26,957 nucleotides of DNA from Halanaerobiales bacterium (GTDB lineage: Bacteria > Bacillota_F > Halanaerobiia > DY22613): NCBI GenBank assembly GCA_023128035.1, contig JAGMES010000054.1, positions 1 to 26,957 on the forward strand, read 5' to 3'. The position numbers were made by a program, and so were the translations under genes. Position 1 is the first letter of the stretch. Each line of letters starts with the position of its first letter. The notes below the pieces were generated by a model. It ran no database searches, had not been told where the DNA came from, and saw only the letters and a program-made list of their open reading frames with translations. Below are positions 7,989 through 14,599 of the stretch, in pieces.

Positions 7989-9232
7989 GTAAGGCCATCA
8001 AAATCATTGTTATAGGAGCGGGTGCTGGCGGTTTAATGGCAGCTGGAGTTGCAGCAAAAGAAGGAGCAGATGTAACGATTTTTGAAAAAAAAGATCGTCC
8101 TGGAATTAAAATTATGATATCTGGTAAAGGACGTTGTAATTTGACTAATGAAGCAGATACTGAAACTTTTGTAAAGAATTTTCCAGATACTGGACGTTTT
8201 CTCTATACAGCTTTATATAACTTCTCAAATTGGCAGCTTGTTGATTTTTTTGAAAAATACGGCGTTCCTACACAGGTTGAACGGGGGGGACGTATTTTTA
8301 CTGCCTCTGGCAAAGCAAAAGATGTGGTTGATGGATTACTTAAGTTTTTGAAAGAGTTTGGAGTTAGTTTGAGATTAAATACCCCTGTAGATCAAATTGT
8401 TATTTCAGAAGGTAAGGTAGTAGGAGTTAAAACAAGAGAGGGAAAGTTATTTCCCGCAGATCGCGTAATTCTTGCAACTGGGGGATCTTCATACCCAGGC
8501 ACAGGTTCTACCGGCGATGGATATAAGATGTCTGAAAAATTGGGTCATACTATTCAACCATTATTACCTTCTTTGGTGCCTCTTATTACGGAAGAAGGAT
8601 GGGTGCTTCAATTGCAAGGATTATCTTTGAGAAATGTTAATTTAACTGTTTCTCAAAACGACTGTGTTATTGGTAAGGAATTTGGTGAGATGTTATTTAC
8701 CCATTATGGGGTTTCAGGACCGATTGTCTTGACTATGAGTCGAGATGTGGTGTCTTTACTACAAAATGGCCCAATAAAGGCTAGTCTTGATCTAAAGCCT
8801 GCATTAGACCATGAGACACTAGATCAACGAATTCAACGAGACTTTCAAAAATATCTCAATAAGAATTATAAGAATTCTTTGAATGATCTTTTGCCAAAGA
8901 AATTGATTCCAGTTGTTATTAAACTGAGTGAAATTTCTGAGGATAAAAAGGTTCACCAAATTACAACAAAAGAGAGAAGACGGTTAGGTGCATTAATAAA
9001 AAATATGGTCTTTACTATAGTTGACCACCGTGGTTTTCAAGATGCAATTGTCACAAGAGGTGGTGTAAAAACAAAAGAGATTAATCCAAAAACAATGGAG
9101 TCAAAAATAACTGAGGGTTTATACTTCGCAGGTGAAGTGATTAATATTGATGGCTATACTGGGGGTTTTAATTTACAGGCAGCTTTTTCAACTGGTTATC
9201 TTGCCGGGTTTTCTGTAGTCATGAAGGGATAA
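7985..9232 (+). CDS. FAD-dependent oxidoreductase, YhiN/HI0933/BaiN family
   Basis: This 415-residue flavoprotein has an N-terminal FAD-binding motif, IGAGAGGLMAAGVAA, followed by FEKKDRPGIKIMISGKGRCNLTNE. The C-terminal signature GLYFAGEVINIDGYTGGFNLQAA is also shared by HI0933/YhiN proteins. Some members have been linked to bile-acid reduction (BaiN), but for most the substrate is unknown and no function is claimed here. It overlaps rnc by four bases, so the two are translationally coupled. The family call is secure; the physiological role is unknown. Confidence 0.9.
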   Translation: MSKAIKIIVIGAGAGGLMAAGVAAKEGADVTIFEKKDRPGIKIMISGKGRCNLTNEADTETFVKNFPDTGRFLYTALYNFSNWQLVDFFEKYGVPTQVERGGRIFTASGKAKDVVDGLLKFLKEFGVSLRLNTPVDQIVISEGKVVGVKTREGKLFPADRVILATGGSSYPGTGSTGDGYKMSEKLGHTIQPLLPSLVPLITEEGWVLQLQGLSLRNVNLTVSQNDCVIGKEFGEMLFTHYGVSGPIVLTMSRDVVSLLQNGPIKASLDLKPALDHETLDQRIQRDFQKYLNKNYKNSLNDLLPKKLIPVVIKLSEISEDKKVHQITTKERRRLGALIKNMVFTIVDHRGFQDAIVTRGGVKTKEINPKTMESKITEGLYFAGEVINIDGYTGGFNLQAAFSTGYLAGFSVVMKG

Positions 9233-9295
9233 ACATGTTTTTTCTCTCATAGAATGTTATATAAGCATTTTGTGATGAGAAAGGACTGATGAATT

Positions 9296-9751
9296 TTGAT
9301 CTGTACAGATCGATTTATAAAGTGGATTGTCACTGTAGGATTGATCTTGTTAATTACCATTCAGATAATGATGCGATTTGATGGGACACAGCATTATTTA
9401 AAATTAGTAGAAAGCCGGATACAAGGTTGGGTAGGTACTGAAGTTAAAGAAGTTGTGGTATTTAATAGGGAAGAATATATCACCCTAAAGCTATTAAATG
9501 GAGCTATTCACAAAGCTAGGGTATTGCTAAATAATGAAAGAGATTATTATTTTTCTAAGTCAACTATACAGATTCCTGTCAAAGATGGTGATTTATTAAT
9601 TCTGGATACTCGGGGAATAAGTGAAGCTTTATGGTTTGAAGTTATTGATTTTTCAGATAAGATTACAAGTTTAAAATTTGGCCAGCAATTTAGGGTAAAG
9701 AATGATCTACAAGTTATCTCAATTGAGGTAAATAGTCAGAGAAAATTTTGA
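9296..9751 (+). CDS. Unrecognised single-pass membrane protein
   Basis: I do not recognise this 151-residue protein. It has one N-terminal hydrophobic segment (about residues 8-26, WIVTVGLILLITIQIMM) and then a soluble domain of mostly beta-type sequence (for example STIQIPVKDGDLLILDTRG). This suggests an anchored extracytoplasmic domain with a faint, unproven resemblance to YibE-like N-terminal regions. The TTG at 9296 is preceded by AAAGGA about ten bases upstream. A nearer ATG at 9290 is in another frame and stops after 30 codons. It lies 63 bases after the flavoprotein, is probably co-transcribed with it, and is followed by a long hairpin. Confidence 0.7.
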   Translation: MICTDRFIKWIVTVGLILLITIQIMMRFDGTQHYLKLVESRIQGWVGTEVKEVVVFNREEYITLKLLNGAIHKARVLLNNERDYYFSKSTIQIPVKDGDLLILDTRGISEALWFEVIDFSDKITSLKFGQQFRVKNDLQVISIEVNSQRKF

Positions 9752-9761
9752 AATCCATTAT

Positions 9762-9824
9762 TTAATATACCCTCTATAGGTTATCACTAAAAATTAGTAT
9801 GACAACCTATAGAGGGTATATTAA
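9762..9824. terminator. Very long hairpin, probable bidirectional terminator
   Basis: Bases 9762-9786 pair with 9800-9824 over 25 positions with one mismatch, closing a 13-base loop that itself contains CTAAAAATTAG. The right arm is followed by ATTTTAG rather than a long T run. It separates the rnc operon from cmk. The stem is far longer than an ordinary terminator, so a mobile or regulatory origin is possible. The remaining bases to 9946 show nothing beyond AT-rich sequence. Confidence 0.6.
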
Positions 9825-9946
9825 TTTTAGCGTAAGGATTTTTTTGTTATATACCTAATTTTTAAAAATCATGAGAAGGAAATTATATTGAAATCTTGAA
9901 TATAGAATGGATGTTGTATTTTTACCTTTGAAAGGATGATGTTTAC

Positions 9947-10630
9947 ATGGGAGAAAAATTAGTTATTGCCATTGATGGTCCTGCAGGTGCTGGAAAGAGT
10001 ACTACCGCAAAAGCAGTCGCTTTACGTTTAGGTTATAAGTATATAGATACGGGAGCAATGTATCGAGTGATTACTCTTCTTGCATTAGAGAATAAAATAT
10101 CGTTGGCTGAAGAAAATCTATTGACTAAGTTTTCAGAAGAAGCAAATATCAATTTTGCTCCGATTGAATCAGCAAATAATACTGTTTATCTTAATAAAAG
10201 AGAAGTTACAGAAGAAATTCGTTCAGATAAAGTGAATGATAATGTTTCTTTGGTTGCTAAAATTTTTGGAGTAAGAGAGGCACTGGTTAAAAAACAACGT
10301 TTGATGGCTCAAAGTGGCGGTATTGTTATGGATGGACGTGATATTGGAACTGTGGTTTTACCTCAAGCAGATTTAAAAATTTTTCTAACGGCTTCTTTAG
10401 AAACCCGTGCTCAGCGCCGGTTGGATGAAATGAAGTCTAAGGAAGAAGGCTTACAAGTGGAATACACTAAAATCAAGGACAACCTTCAAAAAAGAGATTT
10501 GATCGACTCAGGAAGGGAAGTTTCACCTCTGAAAAAGGCTGAAGATTGTATAGAAGTGGATACAACAGGTATGACTATTGATAAAGTTGTGCAAAAAATT
10601 ATTGCTTTAGCTGAGGGGGTTTGTAAATGA
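9947..10630 (+). CDS. cmk: Cytidylate kinase
   Basis: CMK phosphorylates CMP and dCMP to the diphosphates, recycling CMP released in phospholipid synthesis and RNA turnover. The 227-residue protein has the P-loop IDGPAGAGKSTTAKA (residues 9-23), YIDTGAMYR and MDGRDIGTVVLP, all diagnostic, plus the lid region ETRAQRRLDE. The ATG at 9947 follows AAAGGATG with suitable spacing. It overlaps plsC by four bases (ATGA). The order cmk-plsC-ispH-rpsA is common in clostridia. Confidence 0.96.
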   Translation: MGEKLVIAIDGPAGAGKSTTAKAVALRLGYKYIDTGAMYRVITLLALENKISLAEENLLTKFSEEANINFAPIESANNTVYLNKREVTEEIRSDKVNDNVSLVAKIFGVREALVKKQRLMAQSGGIVMDGRDIGTVVLPQADLKIFLTASLETRAQRRLDEMKSKEEGLQVEYTKIKDNLQKRDLIDSGREVSPLKKAEDCIEVDTTGMTIDKVVQKIIALAEGVCK

Positions 10631-11220
10631 ACTTGATTTATTGGTTTTCCAGGCGACTAGTTTGGATATATCTTAAAGTTTTTAAAGGTTTTACTATATA
10701 TGGGTTAGAGAATATTCCAAAAGAAGGATCATTGATAGTGGTTGGTAATCATACCAGTTTCCTTGATCCACTTGTATTGGGAGTAGCTATGAATCGGATG
10801 GTTCGGGTTATGGCTAAACATGAGCTTTTTAAAAAATTAGGAATTGACTGGTTTCTTCGCCAATTGGGGGCATTTCCAGTTAAACGAGGACAAGCTGATT
10901 TAAAAGCAATGCGGAAATCTTTAAAGATTTTAAAGCATGGTGGGGTATTGGGTGTTTTTCCTGAAGGTACACGAAACAAATCAGGACAATTAGGTAAAGC
11001 ACAGCTTGGAATTGTAAAGATCGCGTTAAGGACAAAAGCTCTTATTTTACCCTGTGGATTAATTAATATTTCTAGTGGTAAAAAGCCATTTATTGCGAAC
11101 ATTGGTAAACCTCTTACTCTTGATAAGTACTATGGACTTAAGCTTACTAAAGAAGAAGAGGAAAAAATAGGGAAATTCATTATGGATGAGATTGCTAAGC
11201 TTTTAGAATTGGATAGGTGA
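10627..11220 (+). CDS. plsC: 1-acyl-glycerol-3-phosphate acyltransferase (PlsC)
   Basis: PlsC adds the second acyl chain to lysophosphatidic acid, giving phosphatidic acid at the membrane. The 197-residue protein has the catalytic NHxxxxD motif (NHTSFLDP, His42 and Asp47), a basic block (FPVKRGQAD) and the glycerol-phosphate-binding motif FPEGTRNKSG (from residue 111). It is translationally coupled to cmk. PlsX and PlsY, the enzymes of the first acylation, are both in this window. Confidence 0.94.
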   Translation: MNLIYWFSRRLVWIYLKVFKGFTIYGLENIPKEGSLIVVGNHTSFLDPLVLGVAMNRMVRVMAKHELFKKLGIDWFLRQLGAFPVKRGQADLKAMRKSLKILKHGGVLGVFPEGTRNKSGQLGKAQLGIVKIALRTKALILPCGLINISSGKKPFIANIGKPLTLDKYYGLKLTKEEEEKIGKFIMDEIAKLLELDR

Positions 11221-11251
11221 AATAATATTTAATAGGAGATAGAAGTCTATA

Positions 11252-11281
11252 AGAAGTAATATAGGAATTCTCTTACTTTTT
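11252..11281 (+). terminator. Weak terminator after plsC
   Basis: AAGTAA (11254-11259) pairs with TTACTT (11273-11278) and can be extended by a G-U pair, followed by a short T run. A second run of nine T (11288-11296) follows without a convincing stem. Likely 3' end of the cmk-plsC transcript. Confidence 0.4.
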
Positions 11282-11347
11282 GCACAGTTTTTTTTTCAGT
11301 CAGGAAGGAATATAGATTTAAATGACGAATGATATATCGTGGTACTT

Positions 11348-11464
11348 GTTTTAACAGCATTTTCGGAAGGCATAAATATCCTCCATCTTTTACAAGTGGG
11401 GAAGCTTGTTTCAAATAATTAGCTTTCTGTGGGGTTACAAATCCTCTTCCGAAAGTTGTTAAAC
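11348..11464 (+). ncRNA. Structured RNA domain upstream of ispH-rpsA
   Basis: Two distant segments close a 117-base domain: TTTCGGAAG (11361-11369) pairs with CTTCCGAAA (11446-11454), and TTTAACA (11350-11356) with TGTTAAA (11457-11463). Inside, ACAAG (11392-11396) can pair with CTTGT (11405-11409), or GAAGCT (11401-11406) with AGCTTTC (11421-11427). These inner pairings share bases and exclude each other, as in switches and attenuators. TCCTCC at 11379-11384 could pair with the G-rich segments at 11398-11401 or 11430-11434, or with a Shine-Dalgarno. It matches no riboswitch class that I recognise. It may be a leader element or an independent small RNA. Confidence 0.45.
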
Positions 11465-11470
11465 TTAAGA

Positions 11471-11502
11471 ATGTAATAACGTAGTTATTACATCGACTTT
11501 AA
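11471..11502 (+). repeat. Direct hairpin repeat A in the ispH-rpsA leader
   Basis: A 32-base unit containing the hairpin GTAATAACgtaGTTATTAC (8 bp) and ending CGACTTTAA. It is 27/32 identical to unit B exactly 80 bases downstream. Function unknown. Confidence 0.7.
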
Positions 11503-11550
11503 TTGTGCGTTTGCGCGAGTAATATACAGCCTAAAACTGGGGAATGCTAG

Positions 11551-11582
11551 ATGCAATAACATAGTTATTATTTCGGCTTTAA
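11551..11582 (+). repeat. Direct hairpin repeat B in the ispH-rpsA leader
   Basis: Second copy of the unit at 11471-11502. The hairpin AATAACataGTTATT and the ending CGGCTTTAA are retained. It ends 26 bases before the ispH Shine-Dalgarno sequence at 11609. Confidence 0.7.
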
Positions 11583-11615
11583 CAGCTTTATGGTTTGTTG
11601 TTGGATGGGGAGGTG

Positions 11616-13703
11616 ATGGTTCTGGAGATTGTCTTAGCAGATCATGCTGGTTTCTGCTATGGGGTTAAACGAGCAACAGATTTAGTTATTAATCTTGCAA
11701 AAAATTCTGAACGACCTTTATTTACTCTGGGTCCATTGATTCACAATCCACAAGTGGTTGAATATTTAGAAACTTTTGGTGTTCAGGCGATTGATGATTA
11801 TAAGGATGTAGATGAGGGAATTATTTTTATTCGCTCTCATGGTGTTCCAGATCATATTATTAGTGAGATAAAACAATGTGATTTGAAAGTTGTTGATGCT
11901 ACATGCCCATTTGTGAAAAGGGCTCAAGAGTATGCAAAGAAGCTTCATGAGGATGGTTATCAGGTTATCATTTGTGGAGATGAGAACCATCCAGAAGTAA
12001 TTGGTATCGTTGGTTCGATTAATTACAATGCTCTAGTAGTAAAAAATGCATCTGAATTAGCCAAACATAACTTAAGGCGTAAAGTCGGAGTTGTTGCACA
12101 AACAACTTTATCTATACAACAGTTAGAGGATGTAGTTACCCAATTGGTGCATCAAGTAAAAGAGTTAAAGGTATTTAATACGATTTGCACCACCACAGAA
12201 GAAAGGCAGAAAGAGGCATCTGATTTAGCTAATAAAGTTGATTTGATGCTGGTAATTGGTGGCAAAAATAGTGCAAATACCAATCGTCTAGCGGAAATTT
12301 GCCGAAATGTTGGGATTCCAACTTATCTTATTGAAACGGCAGATGAACTTAAAAATGATTGGTTTAATGGCATCCACAGTGTGGGTGTTACAGCAGGGGC
12401 TTCAACCCCGAACTGGATAATTAAGGAGGTCATAAGATTTATGAGTGAATTTACTGAAGAAAAAAAAGAAGTCTTAACTGAAGAGGTTTCCAAAGAGGTG
12501 TCTCAGGAGGTTAAGACAGATGATCAAAAAAATATGATGCTTGATCATTCTATTCCTCATCTTAAGAAAGGTGAGAAAATCAAAGGCACTGTTATACAAG
12601 TTAAAGATGATAGTGTTTTTGTAAACATTGGATATAAATCAGAGGGGCTGATTACTCTGGAAGAACTATCCTTCCAACCTGTTCAATCTGCTCACGAAGT
12701 CGTTAAAGAGGGCGACGAACTTGAAGTAGTTGTTTTGGGTATTGACGAAGAAGAGGGAATTGTTAAAGTTTCCCACAAACGTGCTGCCCGTGAACAAGCT
12801 TGGGAAGCTATTATGAGTGCTTACGAGAAGGGCGAAATTCTTGAAGCCAAGGTTACTAGAGTTGTTAAAGGTGGTCTGGTTGCCGATGTTGGTTTAAGAG
12901 GTTTTATCCCTGCTTCTCATGTTGATATTGATTATGTTGAAAATTTAGAACAATTTGTTGGTCAAACTCTGCAATTAAAAGTTATTGAAGTTGATAGAGC
13001 AAACAACAATGTTGTTCTTTCCAGAAAAGCTATTATGGAAGTAGAAAGAAAAGCTAAGAAAGCTGAAACTTTAGCTAACTTACAAGAAGGCCAGTCTATT
13101 GAAGGTACTGTTACCAAAATAGTTGACTTTGGTGCTTTCATTGATTTAGGTGGCGTTGAGGGATTATTACATATCTCTGAAATGTCTTGGGGTCGGATTA
13201 ATCATCCGTCAGAAATAATTAAAGAAAGAGATGCTATCACAGTTAAGGTATTAAAAGTAGACAATGAAAAAGAAAGAATTGCTTTGGGCTTGAAGCAAAT
13301 TTTACCTGATCCATGGTCTGAGTTTTTAGCTAAACATCAAGAAGGTGAAGTTGTTACAGGTACCATTACCAAAACTGTTGACTTTGGTGCATTTATGGAA
13401 ATTGAATCAGGTGTTGAAGGTTTAATCCATATCTCTCAATTGTCTCGTCGTCATGTGGAAACTCCAACTGAAGTTGTTAAAGCTGGAGACAAAGTAGAAG
13501 CTAAAATCCTTAATATCAATGAAAAAGACCGTAAAGTTGGTCTTTCAATGAAAGAGTTAGAACCTGCTCCTGCTCAAAAGCCAAGGGTTGAAAAACCTAA
13601 AAAAGCGAGAAAAGAAAAAACATTTGAAACCTATTCAACTGCTCCAAAAGAAACTAGTGGATTCTCTATAGGTGAAATGGTAGGAGATATTTTTAAGTCA
13701 TAG
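11616..13703 (+). CDS. ispH-rpsA: Fusion of HMBPP reductase (IspH) and ribosomal protein S1
   Basis: This is a clostridial-type bifunctional gene. Residues 1 to about 275 are IspH, the iron-sulfur enzyme ending the MEP isoprenoid pathway, with cluster cysteines Cys14 (AGFCYGV), Cys97 (DATCPF) and Cys191 (TICTTTEE). After an acidic linker (about 277-315) come four S1 domains beginning near 318, 405, 491 and 577; domains 3 and 4 carry the classic VDFGAF. A basic tail ends the 695-residue chain. The start is unclear: ATG 11616 lies within GGAGGTGAT (11609-11617), itself a near-perfect Shine-Dalgarno, so CTG at 11622 is a real alternative. A strong internal site before Met276 may yield free S1. 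Confidence 0.94.
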   Translation: MVLEIVLADHAGFCYGVKRATDLVINLAKNSERPLFTLGPLIHNPQVVEYLETFGVQAIDDYKDVDEGIIFIRSHGVPDHIISEIKQCDLKVVDATCPFVKRAQEYAKKLHEDGYQVIICGDENHPEVIGIVGSINYNALVVKNASELAKHNLRRKVGVVAQTTLSIQQLEDVVTQLVHQVKELKVFNTICTTTEERQKEASDLANKVDLMLVIGGKNSANTNRLAEICRNVGIPTYLIETADELKNDWFNGIHSVGVTAGASTPNWIIKEVIRFMSEFTEEKKEVLTEEVSKEVSQEVKTDDQKNMMLDHSIPHLKKGEKIKGTVIQVKDDSVFVNIGYKSEGLITLEELSFQPVQSAHEVVKEGDELEVVVLGIDEEEGIVKVSHKRAAREQAWEAIMSAYEKGEILEAKVTRVVKGGLVADVGLRGFIPASHVDIDYVENLEQFVGQTLQLKVIEVDRANNNVVLSRKAIMEVERKAKKAETLANLQEGQSIEGTVTKIVDFGAFIDLGGVEGLLHISEMSWGRINHPSEIIKERDAITVKVLKVDNEKERIALGLKQILPDPWSEFLAKHQEGEVVTGTITKTVDFGAFMEIESGVEGLIHISQLSRRHVETPTEVVKAGDKVEAKILNINEKDRKVGLSMKELEPAPAQKPRVEKPKKARKEKTFETYSTAPKETSGFSIGEMVGDIFKS

Positions 13704-13720
13704 AAAATAAGTTATAAAGC

Positions 13721-13760
13721 AAAAGGAGAACCCTGAATTGTACAGTGGTTCTCCTTTTTT
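13721..13760 (+). terminator. Rho-independent terminator of ispH-rpsA
   Basis: AAAAGGAGAACC (13721-13732) pairs perfectly with GGTTCTCCTTTT (13747-13758) around a 14-base loop and runs into T6. It begins 17 bases after the stop codon. Confidence 0.9.
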
Positions 13761-13763
13761 AGG

Positions 13764-13795
13764 AACTTCTGGAGCATTTAGCTTCAGGAGTTTTT
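13764..13795 (+). terminator. Second, tandem terminator
   Basis: AACTTCTGGAGC (13764-13775) pairs with GCTTCAGGAGTT (13781-13792) around ATTTA, with two G-U pairs that exist only in the + strand RNA, followed by TTTTT. With the terminator three bases upstream it insulates the next operon. Confidence 0.75.
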
Positions 13796-13796
13796 C

Positions 13797-13826
13797 GTAT
13801 AGGGGGAAGAATTTAGGGAAATATAA
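13797..13826 (+). promoter_or_regulatory. Possible sigma-F/G-like (forespore) promoter
   Basis: GTATA (13797-13801), a 15-base spacer and GGAAATATAA (13817-13826) differ at one position from my recollection of the sigma-F pattern GYWTA-N16-GGNRANANTW, and the spacer is one short. It lies directly after the double terminator and 33 bases before the GTG start of the SpoIIP/YIEGIA operon. Tentative. Confidence 0.3.
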
Positions 13827-13858
13827 AGATGACACAATGAATTTTGGAGGTGGGCAAT

Positions 13859-14599
13859 GTGACCATTGGACTTTTTCTTTTAGTAGCTGTGGTTGTATTA
13901 ATCTTTTTTGGAATTGCACAAAGAGTTTTGGATAGGTTACATTTAACAGATAAGGCTGCAATTGTCTTTATTGTAGCAATGATTGCTGGAAGTTTTGTTG
14001 ATATTCCGATTTCAAGTTCTCCGAAAATTGTTCTCAATGTTGGTGGTGGGATTATTCCTATAATTTTAGCAGGATATGTCTTATCAAAAGCAGGAACCAC
14101 GAAAGAGTGGATTAGGGCGATAATTTCATCATTGGTAACAGGTACGGCTATTTATCTTTTGGCTACATATTATTTCGTAAATACAGGACATACAAATCGT
14201 GAATTTGTGGATCCACAATACGCGTTTGCAATTGTAGCTGGGATTGTAGCTTATGTCGCTGGACGTTCAAGGCGATCAGCTTTTATTGCTGGAGTGTTGG
14301 GATTTTTGATTTTTAATTTGATTCAGGTTTATAGGATTACTTTTGGGGGAGTGAATGGAAGCGCAAATATTGGAGGCGCTGGAATCTTCGACACTATGGT
14401 TTTAGCTGGGATTATCGCTGTTGGTATTGCAGAAATAATTGGAGAAACTAGAGAACGCCTTGGTGGAGGGCCAGTAGATGGAGATGACAGGCCAAGTGGC
14501 CTACGCAATGCAGAATATGCCAGTTTTCTTGGAGAGAAACCAGATGATCGGAGAAAAAGATTCCAGGTCAAAAAAGGAGGAAAAAACGATGAAAAATAA
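13859..14599 (+). CDS. Polytopic membrane protein, DUF1614-like
   Basis: This 246-residue protein has about seven hydrophobic segments (the first at residues 3-20) and an acidic and basic C-terminal tail (GETRERLGGG to the end). The motif NVGGGIIPIILAGYVL resembles the signature of DUF1614 proteins, which often sit beside SpoIIP-type genes in clostridia; this is from memory and only moderately sure. The start is GTG at 13859 with TTGGAGGTGG placed just before it; an in-frame TTG at 13844 would lie inside that site. It overlaps the next gene by 11 bases, so it is coupled to the SpoIIP-like protein. Role unknown; a sporulation membrane function is inferred. Confidence 0.75.
   Translation: MTIGLFLLVAVVVLIFFGIAQRVLDRLHLTDKAAIVFIVAMIAGSFVDIPISSSPKIVLNVGGGIIPIILAGYVLSKAGTTKEWIRAIISSLVTGTAIYLLATYYFVNTGHTNREFVDPQYAFAIVAGIVAYVAGRSRRSAFIAGVLGFLIFNLIQVYRITFGGVNGSANIGGAGIFDTMVLAGIIAVGIAEIIGETRERLGGGPVDGDDRPSGLRNAEYASFLGEKPDDRRKRFQVKKGGKNDEK

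Noticed and set aside
10749..11102. Reverse-strand open frame of 117 codons inside plsC
   Set aside because: Entirely antisense to a well-conserved gene, with no recognisable protein and no independent gene signals; a codon-use shadow.
11361..11454. tRNA-like segment (GGAAG...CTTCC ends, TTTCAAA loop with UCA, GGGGTTACAAATCC arm) suggesting tRNA-Sec
   Set aside because: The anticodon stem does not pair, there is no D-arm or CCA end, and the T-loop is eight bases. The outer stem continues past the acceptor position, so a leader RNA domain fits better.
11511..11540. Possible promoter TTGCGC ... in the ispH-rpsA leader
   Set aside because: No -10 box at acceptable spacing; the region is better explained by the paired hairpin units.
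13813..14100. Reverse-strand open frame of 95 codons at the start of the DUF1614-like gene
   Set aside because: Antisense to a membrane protein with a strong ribosome binding site; its composition is the usual mirror of hydrophobic codons.
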